Below are positions 1 through 5,625 of a DNA stretch of 15,858 nt, piece after piece. This DNA comes from Chromatiales bacterium (GTDB taxonomy: Bacteria > Pseudomonadota > Gammaproteobacteria > SZUA-152). The position numbers were made by a program, and so were the translations under genes. The stretch covers positions 1 to 15,858 of the forward strand of contig JALTPW010001023.1 of NCBI GenBank assembly GCA_026999335.1, written 5' to 3'. Positions within the stretch are counted from its first letter, which is position 1, and each line of letters begins with the position of its first letter. The notes under the pieces were generated by a model. The model saw nothing but the letters and a program-made list of their open reading frames with translations, was not told where the DNA came from and did not search any database.

Positions 1-111
1 CTGGACACGGAACTGCCCGATTTGGGGCTGGCCACTAAGAACAAAGTGTTGCAGGCCATGCTCGGCCATGTACTGGCTGAGGCACAGCTGATGGGGACTT
101 ATCAGCATTGA
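1..111 (+). CDS. C-terminal end of an unidentified protein (partial, runs off left edge)
   Basis: Frame 1 is open from the window edge to a TGA at 109-111 and encodes 36 residues ending in LMGTYQH. The piece is helix-like (for example NKVLQAMLGHVLAEAQL) and has no motif I recognise. The gene converges on purH, and the two stops are separated by about 170 bases carrying REP-type palindromes. In many relatives purD follows purH on the same strand. That is not the case here, so the conserved purH-purD pair is either separated or lies elsewhere. With so short a fragment it could also be a chance open frame. Confidence 0.45.
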   Translation: MDTELPDLGLATKNKVLQAMLGHVLAEAQLMGTYQH

Positions 112-130
112 GGTCAGATAGCCTCAGTCA

Positions 131-267
131 TGCCCGCGAAAAATGTCACTCAGACTGACGTTTGGCCTGTAGGAATGGCTGAAGCCGCTCCTTGTATATT
201 CTGTTCCTAAGCCACAAATAAGTGGTGGATGGTGGGCAAAATCGCGGGCATGGCCCGCTCCTACATT
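131..267. repeat. REP-type palindromic repeats (BIME-like cluster)
   Basis: Three related blocks lie between the convergent genes. At 244-265 there is GCGGGC-ATG-GCCCGC followed by TCCTACA, which reads on minus as TGTAGGAGCGGGCCATGCCCGC, the familiar Pseudomonas-type REP form. At 169-192 TGTAGGA leads into GGCT-GA-AGCC and then CTCCT, an imperfect hairpin of the same class. At 131-138 TGCCCGCG is a lone half. Such elements sit between genes, often convergent ones, and are thought to be moved by RAYT transposases. They can also stabilise or end transcripts. On the minus strand the 244-258 stem is followed by GATTTT, so it may help terminate purH. Confidence 0.7.
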
Positions 268-283
268 TATAGTTGTTTTTTGC

Positions 284-1849
284 TCAGTGCCGGAAATGGC
301 GCATGCCGGTGAATACCATGGCAATACCGTGCTCGTCGGCGGCATTGATCACTTCGGCGTCGCGCATCGAACCGCCTGGCTGGATGACGGCGCTGATGCC
401 CACCTCGGCGGCGCTGTCGAGGCCGTCGCGGAAGGGAAAAAAGGCGTCGGAGGCCATGACCGAGTTCTTTACCTCCAGGCCGGCATCGGCGGCCTTGATG
501 GCGGCGATGCGCGCCGAGTAGACGCGGCTCATCTGTCCGGCGCCGACGCCGATGGTCATGCCGTCGTGGCCGTAGACGATGGCGTTGGACTTGACGTACT
601 TGGCCACCTGCCAGGTGAACAGTAGGTCGCGTAGCTCCTGTGCGGTGGGCGCGCGCCGGGTCACGACGTTCAGTTGTTTTGGCGTGATCATGCCCAGGTC
701 ACGATCCTGCACCAGCAGGCCACCGTTAACGCGCTTGTAGTCCAGCCCCGCCACGCGCTCCACGCTCCAGTCACCGCAGGCCAGCACACGCACGTTCTTT
801 TTCTCCGCCAGTATCTCGCGGGCATCGTCGTCGATGCTGGGTGCGATGATGACTTCGACGAACTGTTGTTCGACGATGTCGCGTGCAGTAAAGGCGTCCA
901 GTGAGCGGTTGAAGGCGATGATGCCACCGAAGGCGGAGGTGGGATCGGTACGGTAGGCGCGGTCGTAGGCATGGTGGATGTCTTCGGCGATGGCTACGCC
1001 GCAGGGGTTGGCGTGTTTGATGATGACACAGGCCGGAGCCTCGAACTGCTTGACGCATTCCAGGGCGGCGTCGGTGTCGGCGATGTTGTTGAAGCTCAGC
1101 TCCTTGCCCTGCAATTGTTTGGCAGTGGCGACGCTGGCCTCGGCCGGGTGGGCCTCGACGTAGAAGGCGGCCTTCTGGTGCGGATTTTCGCCATAACGCA
1201 TGTCTTGCTTTTTTTGCAATTGGATATTGCAGGTGCGTGGAAAATCGTCTTTGCTGCCGGCGAGATCGATGGCGCCCAGATAGTTGGCGATGGCGCCGTC
1301 GTAGTGGGCGGTGTGCTCGAAGGTTTTTACCGCCAGTGAATAACGCGTGGTGTCACTGACGATACCGTCATGGCTGTCCATCTCGGCCAGCACGCTGTCG
1401 TAGTCGCTGGCATCCACCACCACGGTCACCGCAGTGTGGTTCTTGGCCGCTGCGCGCAGCATGGTGGGGCCGCCAATGTCGATATTCTCGATGGCCAGGG
1501 CGAGGTCGCAGTCGGGCTGCGCCACGGTTTTTGCAAAGGGATAGAGGTTGACCACCAGCAGGTCGATGGGCTGGATGCCATGTTCTGCCATGACCGCGTC
1601 GTCGCTACCGCGCCGGCCCAGCAGGCCGCCGTGGATCTTCGGGTGCAGAGTCTTTACCCGGCCGTCCATCATTTCCGGGAAGCCGGTGTAGTCGGAGACC
1701 TCGATGACCGGCACGTCGTTGTCGGCGAGCAGCCTGGCGGTGCCGCCGGTGCTGAGGATTTCCACGCCGCGGGCGTGTAGCTCACGGGCGAAGTCGAGGA
1801 TGCCGGTCTTGTCAGAGACGCTGAGGAGGGCGCGGGTGATGGTGTTCAT
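284..1849 (-). CDS. purH: Bifunctional AICAR transformylase / IMP cyclohydrolase PurH
   Basis: PurH performs the last two steps of de novo purine synthesis: formyl transfer from 10-formyl-tetrahydrofolate to AICAR, then ring closure to IMP, in the cytoplasm. The 521-residue product matches the usual length. The N-terminal MGS-like cyclohydrolase domain (about 1-195) shows LLSVSDKTG, STGGTA and DGRVKTLHPKIHGG. The transformylase domain (about 200-521) shows RYGENPHQ, the catalytic Lys-His in IIKHANPCG (K278, H279) and the typical ending MRHFRH. The ATG at 1849 was chosen because homologues start near this point. An open extension of 35 codons upstream is rich in Pro and Ser and looks untranslated. 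It lies downstream of fis on the same strand after about 265 bases, so it probably has its own promoter. No PurR-like operator was seen. Confidence 0.97.
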   Translation of the reverse strand: MNTITRALLSVSDKTGILDFARELHARGVEILSTGGTARLLADNDVPVIEVSDYTGFPEMMDGRVKTLHPKIHGGLLGRRGSDDAVMAEHGIQPIDLLVVNLYPFAKTVAQPDCDLALAIENIDIGGPTMLRAAAKNHTAVTVVVDASDYDSVLAEMDSHDGIVSDTTRYSLAVKTFEHTAHYDGAIANYLGAIDLAGSKDDFPRTCNIQLQKKQDMRYGENPHQKAAFYVEAHPAEASVATAKQLQGKELSFNNIADTDAALECVKQFEAPACVIIKHANPCGVAIAEDIHHAYDRAYRTDPTSAFGGIIAFNRSLDAFTARDIVEQQFVEVIIAPSIDDDAREILAEKKNVRVLACGDWSVERVAGLDYKRVNGGLLVQDRDLGMITPKQLNVVTRRAPTAQELRDLLFTWQVAKYVKSNAIVYGHDGMTIGVGAGQMSRVYSARIAAIKAADAGLEVKNSVMASDAFFPFRDGLDSAAEVGISAVIQPGGSMRDAEVINAADEHGIAMVFTGMRHFRH

Positions 1850-2114
1850 GGTGTCGTTTTCTCGAGGTGGTGGTGCCGGGCTTGGTGACTGCCGGTGGAA
1901 TTCAGCTGTGGATGCAGCTTCGACCACGGTCGGGGTTTTTATCCGCAAAGGCACGCCTATGGACGCAAATCCTCATCGGCAAGAAAAGGCCGGGCTGACT
2001 GTTCAGGCCTGCATTCGCGTGTATTTGCAATTATTCGCGGATCATTATTGGCGCTTCTCGACGCCTCCGAAGCGGCTTTTGCGGGTGCGCGGCAGTGCGG
2101 AGATCACAGGCCGC
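1850..2114 (-). other. fis-purH intergenic region
   Basis: About 265 bases carry no gene I can support. A CGCTTC...GAAGCG inverted repeat (around 2052-2074) lies just past the fis stop but has no T-run, so it is at best a weak terminator. I looked on the minus strand for a purH promoter and a PurR-type operator and found no convincing hexamer pair or palindrome. Confidence 0.4.
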
Positions 2115-2507
2115 TCAGTTGATGTCGTACTGTTTGAGTTTTTTACGCAGGGTGCCGCGGTTCAGGCCTAGCATTTCGGCGGCCTTGCTCTGATTGCCGC
2201 GCGTGTAGTGCAATACGGTTTTTAGCAGCGGCTGCTCGATTTCGGCCAGCACCATCTGGTACAGGTCGGCCGGCGGATGGCCGTCGAGTTCCCGGAAATA
2301 GTCTTCCAGCATGCGTTTGATGTGTTGGCTGAGGGGGTGCTGGATACTGTTGGCAGGCCCTGGCGGGGCATCTGGCAACGGCTCTTTTGTCTGTGTTTCC
2401 GGCAAATTCTTTTGTAAACCCTCTTGTCGTCCTTCGGTGATTAAACCATCGGCTGTCAGACTTTCTGCAGTCAGACTCTTTGTAGACAAACCTTGAATAT
2501 GTGTCAT
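2115..2507 (-). CDS. fis: DNA-binding protein Fis, with long N-terminal extension
   Basis: Fis is a small dimeric nucleoid protein that bends DNA and regulates rRNA and growth-phase genes. The last ~75 residues match the family: DLYQMVLAEIEQPLL (dimer core) and a C-terminal helix-turn-helix, NQSKAAEMLGLNRGTLRKKL (about residues 104-123). The product is 130 residues against 98 in E. coli. The extra ~55-residue N-terminus is Pro-, Thr- and Ser-rich, contains the internal repeat SLTAESLTADG, and does not resemble the enteric beta-hairpin arm needed for Hin or Gin recombination. The start ATG overlaps the dusB stop in an ATGA motif (2504-2507), the usual dusB-fis coupling, which supports this start over an upstream in-frame one inside dusB. 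Confidence 0.93.
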   Translation of the reverse strand: MTHIQGLSTKSLTAESLTADGLITEGRQEGLQKNLPETQTKEPLPDAPPGPANSIQHPLSQHIKRMLEDYFRELDGHPPADLYQMVLAEIEQPLLKTVLHYTRGNQSKAAEMLGLNRGTLRKKLKQYDIN

Positions 2508-3490
2508 GCGGCCAGTTCCTCTTGAACCAATAGTGCGTCGAAGAAGTCCTTTGTTATTTGCAATTGCTCTTCGATGGTTTCTACCTTGTTGACTGCCTGA
2601 CGGAAGGCAGCGCCATGCCGTTGTCCCTTGCTGTACCACGAGATGTGTTTGCGGGCGATGCGTACGCCGGCATATTCGCCGTAGAAGGCGTACAGGTTTT
2701 CGAGGTGTTCGAGCAGGATGTTTCGTACCTCGGTGAGTGTGGGTTCCGGCAGTTTTTCACCCGTTTGCAGGTAATGGTCGATCTCGCGGAAAATCCAGGG
2801 ACGGCCCTGGGCCGCGCGGCCGATCATCACGGCATCCGCCCGGGTGTAGTCCAGTACCCGCTTCGCCCTTTCCGGTGTGCTGATGTCGCCGTTGGCGATC
2901 ACCGGGATGCCGATGCTGGCCTTGATGGCGGCAATGGTGTCGTACTCCGCCTCTCCCCGATAGGCGCAGGCTCGGGTGCGTCCGTGTACCGCCAGTGCCT
3001 GGATGCCGGCATTTTCGGCGATGCGACCGATACTGATGCCGTTACGATGTCGGGTGTCCCAGCCGGTGCGGATCTTCAGTGTGACAGGGATGTCCACGGC
3101 GCCGACCACGGCATCGAGAATCTGTCCCACCAGTTTTTCATTTTGTAACAGTGCGGAACCGGCGGCGACGTTACACACCTTCTTGGCCGGGCAGCCCATG
3201 TTGATGTCGATGATCTGGGCGCCGTTGTCGGCATTGTAGCGCGCCGCTTTGGCCATCAGCTGTGGCTCGGCGCCCATGATCTGTACCGAGCGTGGATCGA
3301 TCTCGCCGTCGTGATTGGCGCGCCGCCGGGTTTTTTCCGAACCCCATAGCAGGGAGTTGGAGGAGACCATTTCGGACACGGCCATAGCGGCGCCGAGACG
3401 CTTACACAGTTGCCGAAAGGGGCGGTCTGTAACGCCCGCCATGGGGGCCAGAACGAGTTGGTTGGACAGTTTGTAGGGGCCGATCTGCAT
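2504..3490 (-). CDS. dusB: tRNA dihydrouridine synthase DusB
   Basis: This FMN-dependent enzyme reduces uridine to dihydrouridine in the tRNA D-loop. The 328-residue product begins MQIGPYKLSNQLVLAPMAGV, the standard DusB opening, with PMAGVTDRPFR as the FMN phosphate-side motif. The catalytic cysteine lies in INMGCPAKKV (C100). K-I-R-T-G-W, HGRTR and NGDI, followed by IGRAAQGRPWIF, complete the TIM barrel, and a C-terminal helical tRNA-binding domain follows. ATG at 3490 was chosen over a GTG at 3526 because family members start here. It is first in a dusB-fis operon, overlapping fis by four bases, and a possible promoter lies at 3590-3619. Confidence 0.96.
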   Translation of the reverse strand: MQIGPYKLSNQLVLAPMAGVTDRPFRQLCKRLGAAMAVSEMVSSNSLLWGSEKTRRRANHDGEIDPRSVQIMGAEPQLMAKAARYNADNGAQIIDINMGCPAKKVCNVAAGSALLQNEKLVGQILDAVVGAVDIPVTLKIRTGWDTRHRNGISIGRIAENAGIQALAVHGRTRACAYRGEAEYDTIAAIKASIGIPVIANGDISTPERAKRVLDYTRADAVMIGRAAQGRPWIFREIDHYLQTGEKLPEPTLTEVRNILLEHLENLYAFYGEYAGVRIARKHISWYSKGQRHGAAFRQAVNKVETIEEQLQITKDFFDALLVQEELAA

Positions 3491-3560
3491 CGAGATGTGT
3501 GTTGCCTTTTGCCCGTTTTCCCCCACTGTAGGCAGGGGTTGAAACAGGGCGTTTTAGGTC

Positions 3561-3580
3561 GAAATCCCCCGGGGGATTTC
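3561..3580. promoter_or_regulatory. Perfect 20-bp palindrome in the dusB-fis leader
   Basis: GAAATCCCCC is followed at once by its exact reverse complement GGGGGATTTC. The site is 71 bases upstream of the dusB ATG and just downstream of a candidate promoter, so it would fall in the early leader of the dusB-fis transcript. No T-run follows on either strand, so it does not look like an intrinsic terminator. It could be a protein operator or a leader structure. The palindrome is directly seen; the role is inference. Confidence 0.55.
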
Positions 3581-3589
3581 GGGTCGACA

Positions 3590-3619
3590 ATACTACCTCG
3601 CGGCAAGCCGGGGAGACAA
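3590..3619 (-). promoter_or_regulatory. Candidate sigma70 promoter for dusB-fis
   Basis: On the minus strand TTGTCT (3614-3619) and TAGTAT (3590-3595) are separated by 18 bases. Each matches consensus at four of six positions. The bases after the -10 (TGTCGACCCG) are GC-rich, a discriminator type seen at stringently controlled promoters, which would fit fis. This is a weak call from sequence alone. Confidence 0.3.
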
Positions 3620-3763
3620 GGTGATAAGACGGAAATCTGCTGCTTTTTTAGACAAATCTGCGCAGGCGCTTGTCGGCAATTATTACGCCAGTTTGGCACC
3701 TGGCTTGGATCATGTTATGGCTTTGTATTTAAAGATCGCGCAGGGCGTGGGTTTCACAAGCAA

Positions 3764-4942
3764 TCACTGGGCATGTCCTTCAGTATGAAATTCGAAGTTG
3801 ACTGCCTGCCTGCCGGGATCCACCAGTGCCAGCTCCACCACCACCGGGGTATCCGGGGCCATGCCTGCCTTGATGTCGGTGCCGGCGGACAGGTATTCGC
3901 GCGGCAGGAAACGGCGCTGTGCGACCGGGGCGCCGTTCATGTCGGAGAAGCGCAGGGTCAGCAGGGGGTAGGGTTGCGGCTCCGGGGTCTTGTTGACCAG
4001 GGTGGTGCTGGCGATCAGTGCCTGCGGGGTGTCGGGCAGCGAGCGCACGTCCCAGCCGAGAATGTCGATGCGGCCCTGACGGGGGGGAGGGAGGAGGCTG
4101 CAGTCGAGGTAGTTGCAGGCCTGCTCGAGCCAGGGGCGCAGTTCGGGTTTGCGCAGGGCCAGTTCGTCGCGATAGAAATAACCGGCCTGGCCCAGGAACA
4201 GCACGAGCATCAGCAGACTGCCGATAACCCACAGCGTTGCCGGTGGATGCAGGCTGGCGGCCCTTTCCTCCTGCAACTGGCGTAGCAGGGGGGCGGGGAG
4301 GTTCGATGTGGAGACTCGTCCCGCGTCCGGCGGCCGGGCTTCGGTGTTCAGTGGCTCGACAAATATCTTCCGTGGTGGTGTTTCCGTGGTGTTTCGCTGG
4401 ACGGAGGCCGGCGGGGTGCTTTCTGCCGTGATGCTGTCGACGGATACCACGGACGAGTCGGTTTTCCGTGCCTTGTCGGCGGGTAAGGCATCGGCAAGTA
4501 TTTTTTTCGGGGACTCGTTCAGCCAGTCATCAGGAAGCTCGATGGCCTCGATTTGCTGACTGGTAAATTCATCGGCAGTCGCAAAGGTGTCGCGGCGGGG
4601 AGGGGTGCCGATGTGCGGATCCAGTTCGGCGGCCACGGCGTCGATATTGCCCAGATCCGGCCAGGGTGCATTGATCGTGGACTGCGCAGGTGCTGGTGTC
4701 TCTCGTGTGCCGGCTTTGTGTGTGCCGCCCTCTGCTGCGCTGTCGGCCGGCGGGTTGCTTTTCGCCCAGTCCGCAGACTGATTGGTATCCTCCTCTTCCC
4801 AGTCGGGCAGACGCTCGGTGAGGTGTTGCAGGGCGTTGAAGATGGACAGGCACTGCCCGCAGCGCACATCACCTTCACCGACCTTGAGCTGGTCGGCGGT
4901 GACCTCGAAGTAGGCCTGACAGTGGGGGCATTGGGTGTACAT
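3764..4942 (-). CDS. Membrane-anchored zinc-ribbon DUF3426 protein
   Basis: The 392-residue protein starts with an MJ0042-type zinc ribbon: CPHC (C5, C8) and CGQC (C28, C31) around YFEVTADQLKVGEGDVRC. A long acidic, Pro/Thr/Ser-rich and probably disordered linker follows (about 45-225). One transmembrane helix lies at about 236-255 (WVIGSLLMLVLFLGQAGYF). The C-terminal DUF3426 domain (about 257-388) would face the periplasm. Proteins of this design are regularly found between prmA and dusB-fis in gammaproteobacteria, but their function is unknown. A cytoplasmic metal- or nucleic-acid-binding head tethered to a periplasmic domain is inferred from the topology. A TATAAT box lies 33 bases upstream of the ATG. 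Confidence 0.88.
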   Translation of the reverse strand: MYTQCPHCQAYFEVTADQLKVGEGDVRCGQCLSIFNALQHLTERLPDWEEEDTNQSADWAKSNPPADSAAEGGTHKAGTRETPAPAQSTINAPWPDLGNIDAVAAELDPHIGTPPRRDTFATADEFTSQQIEAIELPDDWLNESPKKILADALPADKARKTDSSVVSVDSITAESTPPASVQRNTTETPPRKIFVEPLNTEARPPDAGRVSTSNLPAPLLRQLQEERAASLHPPATLWVIGSLLMLVLFLGQAGYFYRDELALRKPELRPWLEQACNYLDCSLLPPPRQGRIDILGWDVRSLPDTPQALIASTTLVNKTPEPQPYPLLTLRFSDMNGAPVAQRRFLPREYLSAGTDIKAGMAPDTPVVVELALVDPGRQAVNFEFHTEGHAQ

Positions 4943-4974
4943 GGTGTCTTGCTGCGTTTTCTTCGTCGGCAGCT

Positions 4975-5001
4975 ATTATAGCGCGACACGGGATGTGTCG
5001 C
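4975..5001 (-). promoter_or_regulatory. TATAAT -10 box with adjacent 7-bp inverted repeat
   Basis: On the minus strand a perfect TATAAT (4975-4980) lies 33 bases upstream of the DUF3426 gene. Where the -10/-35 spacer would be, GCGACAC (4983-4989) and GTGTCGC (4995-5001) form an exact inverted repeat with a 5-base centre. No good -35 hexamer is present at 16-18 bases. A promoter lacking a -35 with a palindrome in the spacer suggests control by a bound protein, but this is inferred. Confidence 0.45.
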
Positions 5002-5137
5002 TGTACTCTCTGATTCTTCGCGCTGAAATATTGTCATTCCCATCTGGAATGCCATTTTTCGTCCCGTTTTTATCCGTGCCGCTTGTTGTATGGGTTGTTG
5101 ACGGTGTGTGTGAAGGCAGGTTGTTTCGGTGGTCACT

Positions 5138-5198
5138 GTAGGATGCTGGTGAGCGGTAGCGAAGTGCATCGTTGTTGTGCGCACAGCGCACGATGTTT
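5138..5198. repeat. GTAGGA-type interspersed repeat with internal palindromes
   Basis: The segment begins TGTAGGATGC, continues through GAGCGGTAGCGAA and closes with GCATC, so GATGC (5142-5146) can pair with GCATC (5166-5170). This is the familiar TGTAGGATG...GAGCG.AGCGAA...CATC layout of interspersed intergenic repeats in gammaproteobacteria. A perfect palindrome TGTGCGCACA (5176-5185) and a second GCGCACGATG segment follow. It shares the GTAGGA signature with the elements near 169 and 265. Confidence 0.5.
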
Positions 5199-5209
5199 TC
5201 CGTTTATGC

Positions 5210-5265
5210 CACCCCGGGATACGGGGTGCAGAGAGGGACTGAATTCAGCGCGTTCTCTGCGCCCC
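5210..5265. repeat. Nested, mutually exclusive palindromes
   Basis: CACCCCG (5210-5216) pairs with CGGGGTG (5222-5228) around a 5-base loop. The same right arm also begins a larger imperfect palindrome: GGGGTGCAGAGA (5223-5234) matches the reverse complement of TCTCTGCGCCCC (5254-5265) at 11 of 12 positions, with the exact palindrome TGAATTCA (5240-5247) inside. The two foldings compete for 5223-5228. No function is evident, and no gene on either strand reads directly from it. Confidence 0.5.
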
Positions 5266-5290
5266 TGTGGTGAAATGACCCTGCCGAGCC

Positions 5291-5398
5291 TCAGTTCATC
5301 AGCACCCGCTCGATGAACGCTTTCAGCTAATCCGGCTCGGCGATGGCCGGGAGCACGGGATGATCCGGCCCTGGTGTCCTTGTGAAGGGGGGCGTCAG
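5291..5398 (-). pseudogene. Decayed C-terminal remnant resembling RlmI (23S rRNA m5C methyltransferase)
   Basis: On the minus strand, codons from about 5398 to 5291 read ...PGPDHPVLPAIAEPD, then an in-frame TAG (5327-5329), then LKAFIERVLMN and a TGA. RlmI-family proteins (SAM-dependent methyltransferases for 23S rRNA C1962) end in a DHPV....PE..YLK.F..RV pattern. The TAG sits exactly where the tyrosine of YLK is expected. Nothing upstream (5399 onward) continues the protein, and a stop codon lies at 5399-5401. I therefore read this as the last ~35 codons of a deleted gene, with the stop a later point mutation. The match is from memory of the family, so confidence is moderate. Confidence 0.5.
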
Positions 5399-5402
5399 TC
5401 AC

Positions 5403-5610
5403 TATTTCTACTTAATTCCCCACAACTTGCCTACCAAAAGTAGGTTTTTTAAGAAAAGCGCCTACTTTTGGTGCTGCGAACAAGCGTTACACAATGCGTA
5501 GCGGGTGAATTCCTCTCAATACCCCAGTCCTTGGGGCGGGAATGTTTGCTCAGCAAGTTAACTGTAACGGAGTAGAACTAATCCACTCGTTTTAGCGGGT
5601 GGTCGTTGAG
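5403..5610 (+). other. Structured noncoding stretch, possible IS200/IS605-type end or small RNA
   Basis: No coding frame is convincing here, but the stretch is dense in foldable pieces. ACCAAAAGTAGG (5433-5444) and CCTACTTTTGGT (5461-5472) are an exact 12-bp inverted repeat. Inside the left arm CCTAC-CAAAA-GTAGG is followed by TTTTTT (5445-5450), terminator-like on plus. CCCCA-GTCCT-TGGGG lies at 5522-5536. CCACTCG (5583-5589) pairs with CGGGTGG (5596-5602) with one T-G pair, which favours folding of the plus strand. Subterminal hairpins of this kind mark IS200/IS605-family ends and their guide-like RNAs, but no transposase or TnpB remnant is recognisable. Confidence 0.3.
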
Positions 5611-5625
5611 TCCTGCGGTGCCATT

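Noticed and set aside
1850..2114. PurR-type operator upstream of purH
   Set aside because: TTTGCG and TTGCAA-like pieces occur, but no palindromic ACGCAAACGTTTGCGT-like site could be assembled.
1704..2171. Plus-strand open frame of 155 codons over the fis-purH gap
   Set aside because: It overlaps both fis and purH ends in antisense and has no ribosome site or family resemblance.
3410..4285. Plus-strand open frame of 291 codons spanning the dusB start, the intergenic gap and the DUF3426 gene
   Set aside because: It is antisense to two well-supported genes, has low-complexity Gly/Ala/Gln-rich composition typical of antisense frames in GC-rich DNA, and shows no recognisable domain.
5133..5402. 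Minus-strand open frame of 89 codons in the DUF3426-PilZ gap
   Set aside because: It runs in a different frame from the RlmI-like remnant, crosses the palindromes and repeat, and resembles no protein.
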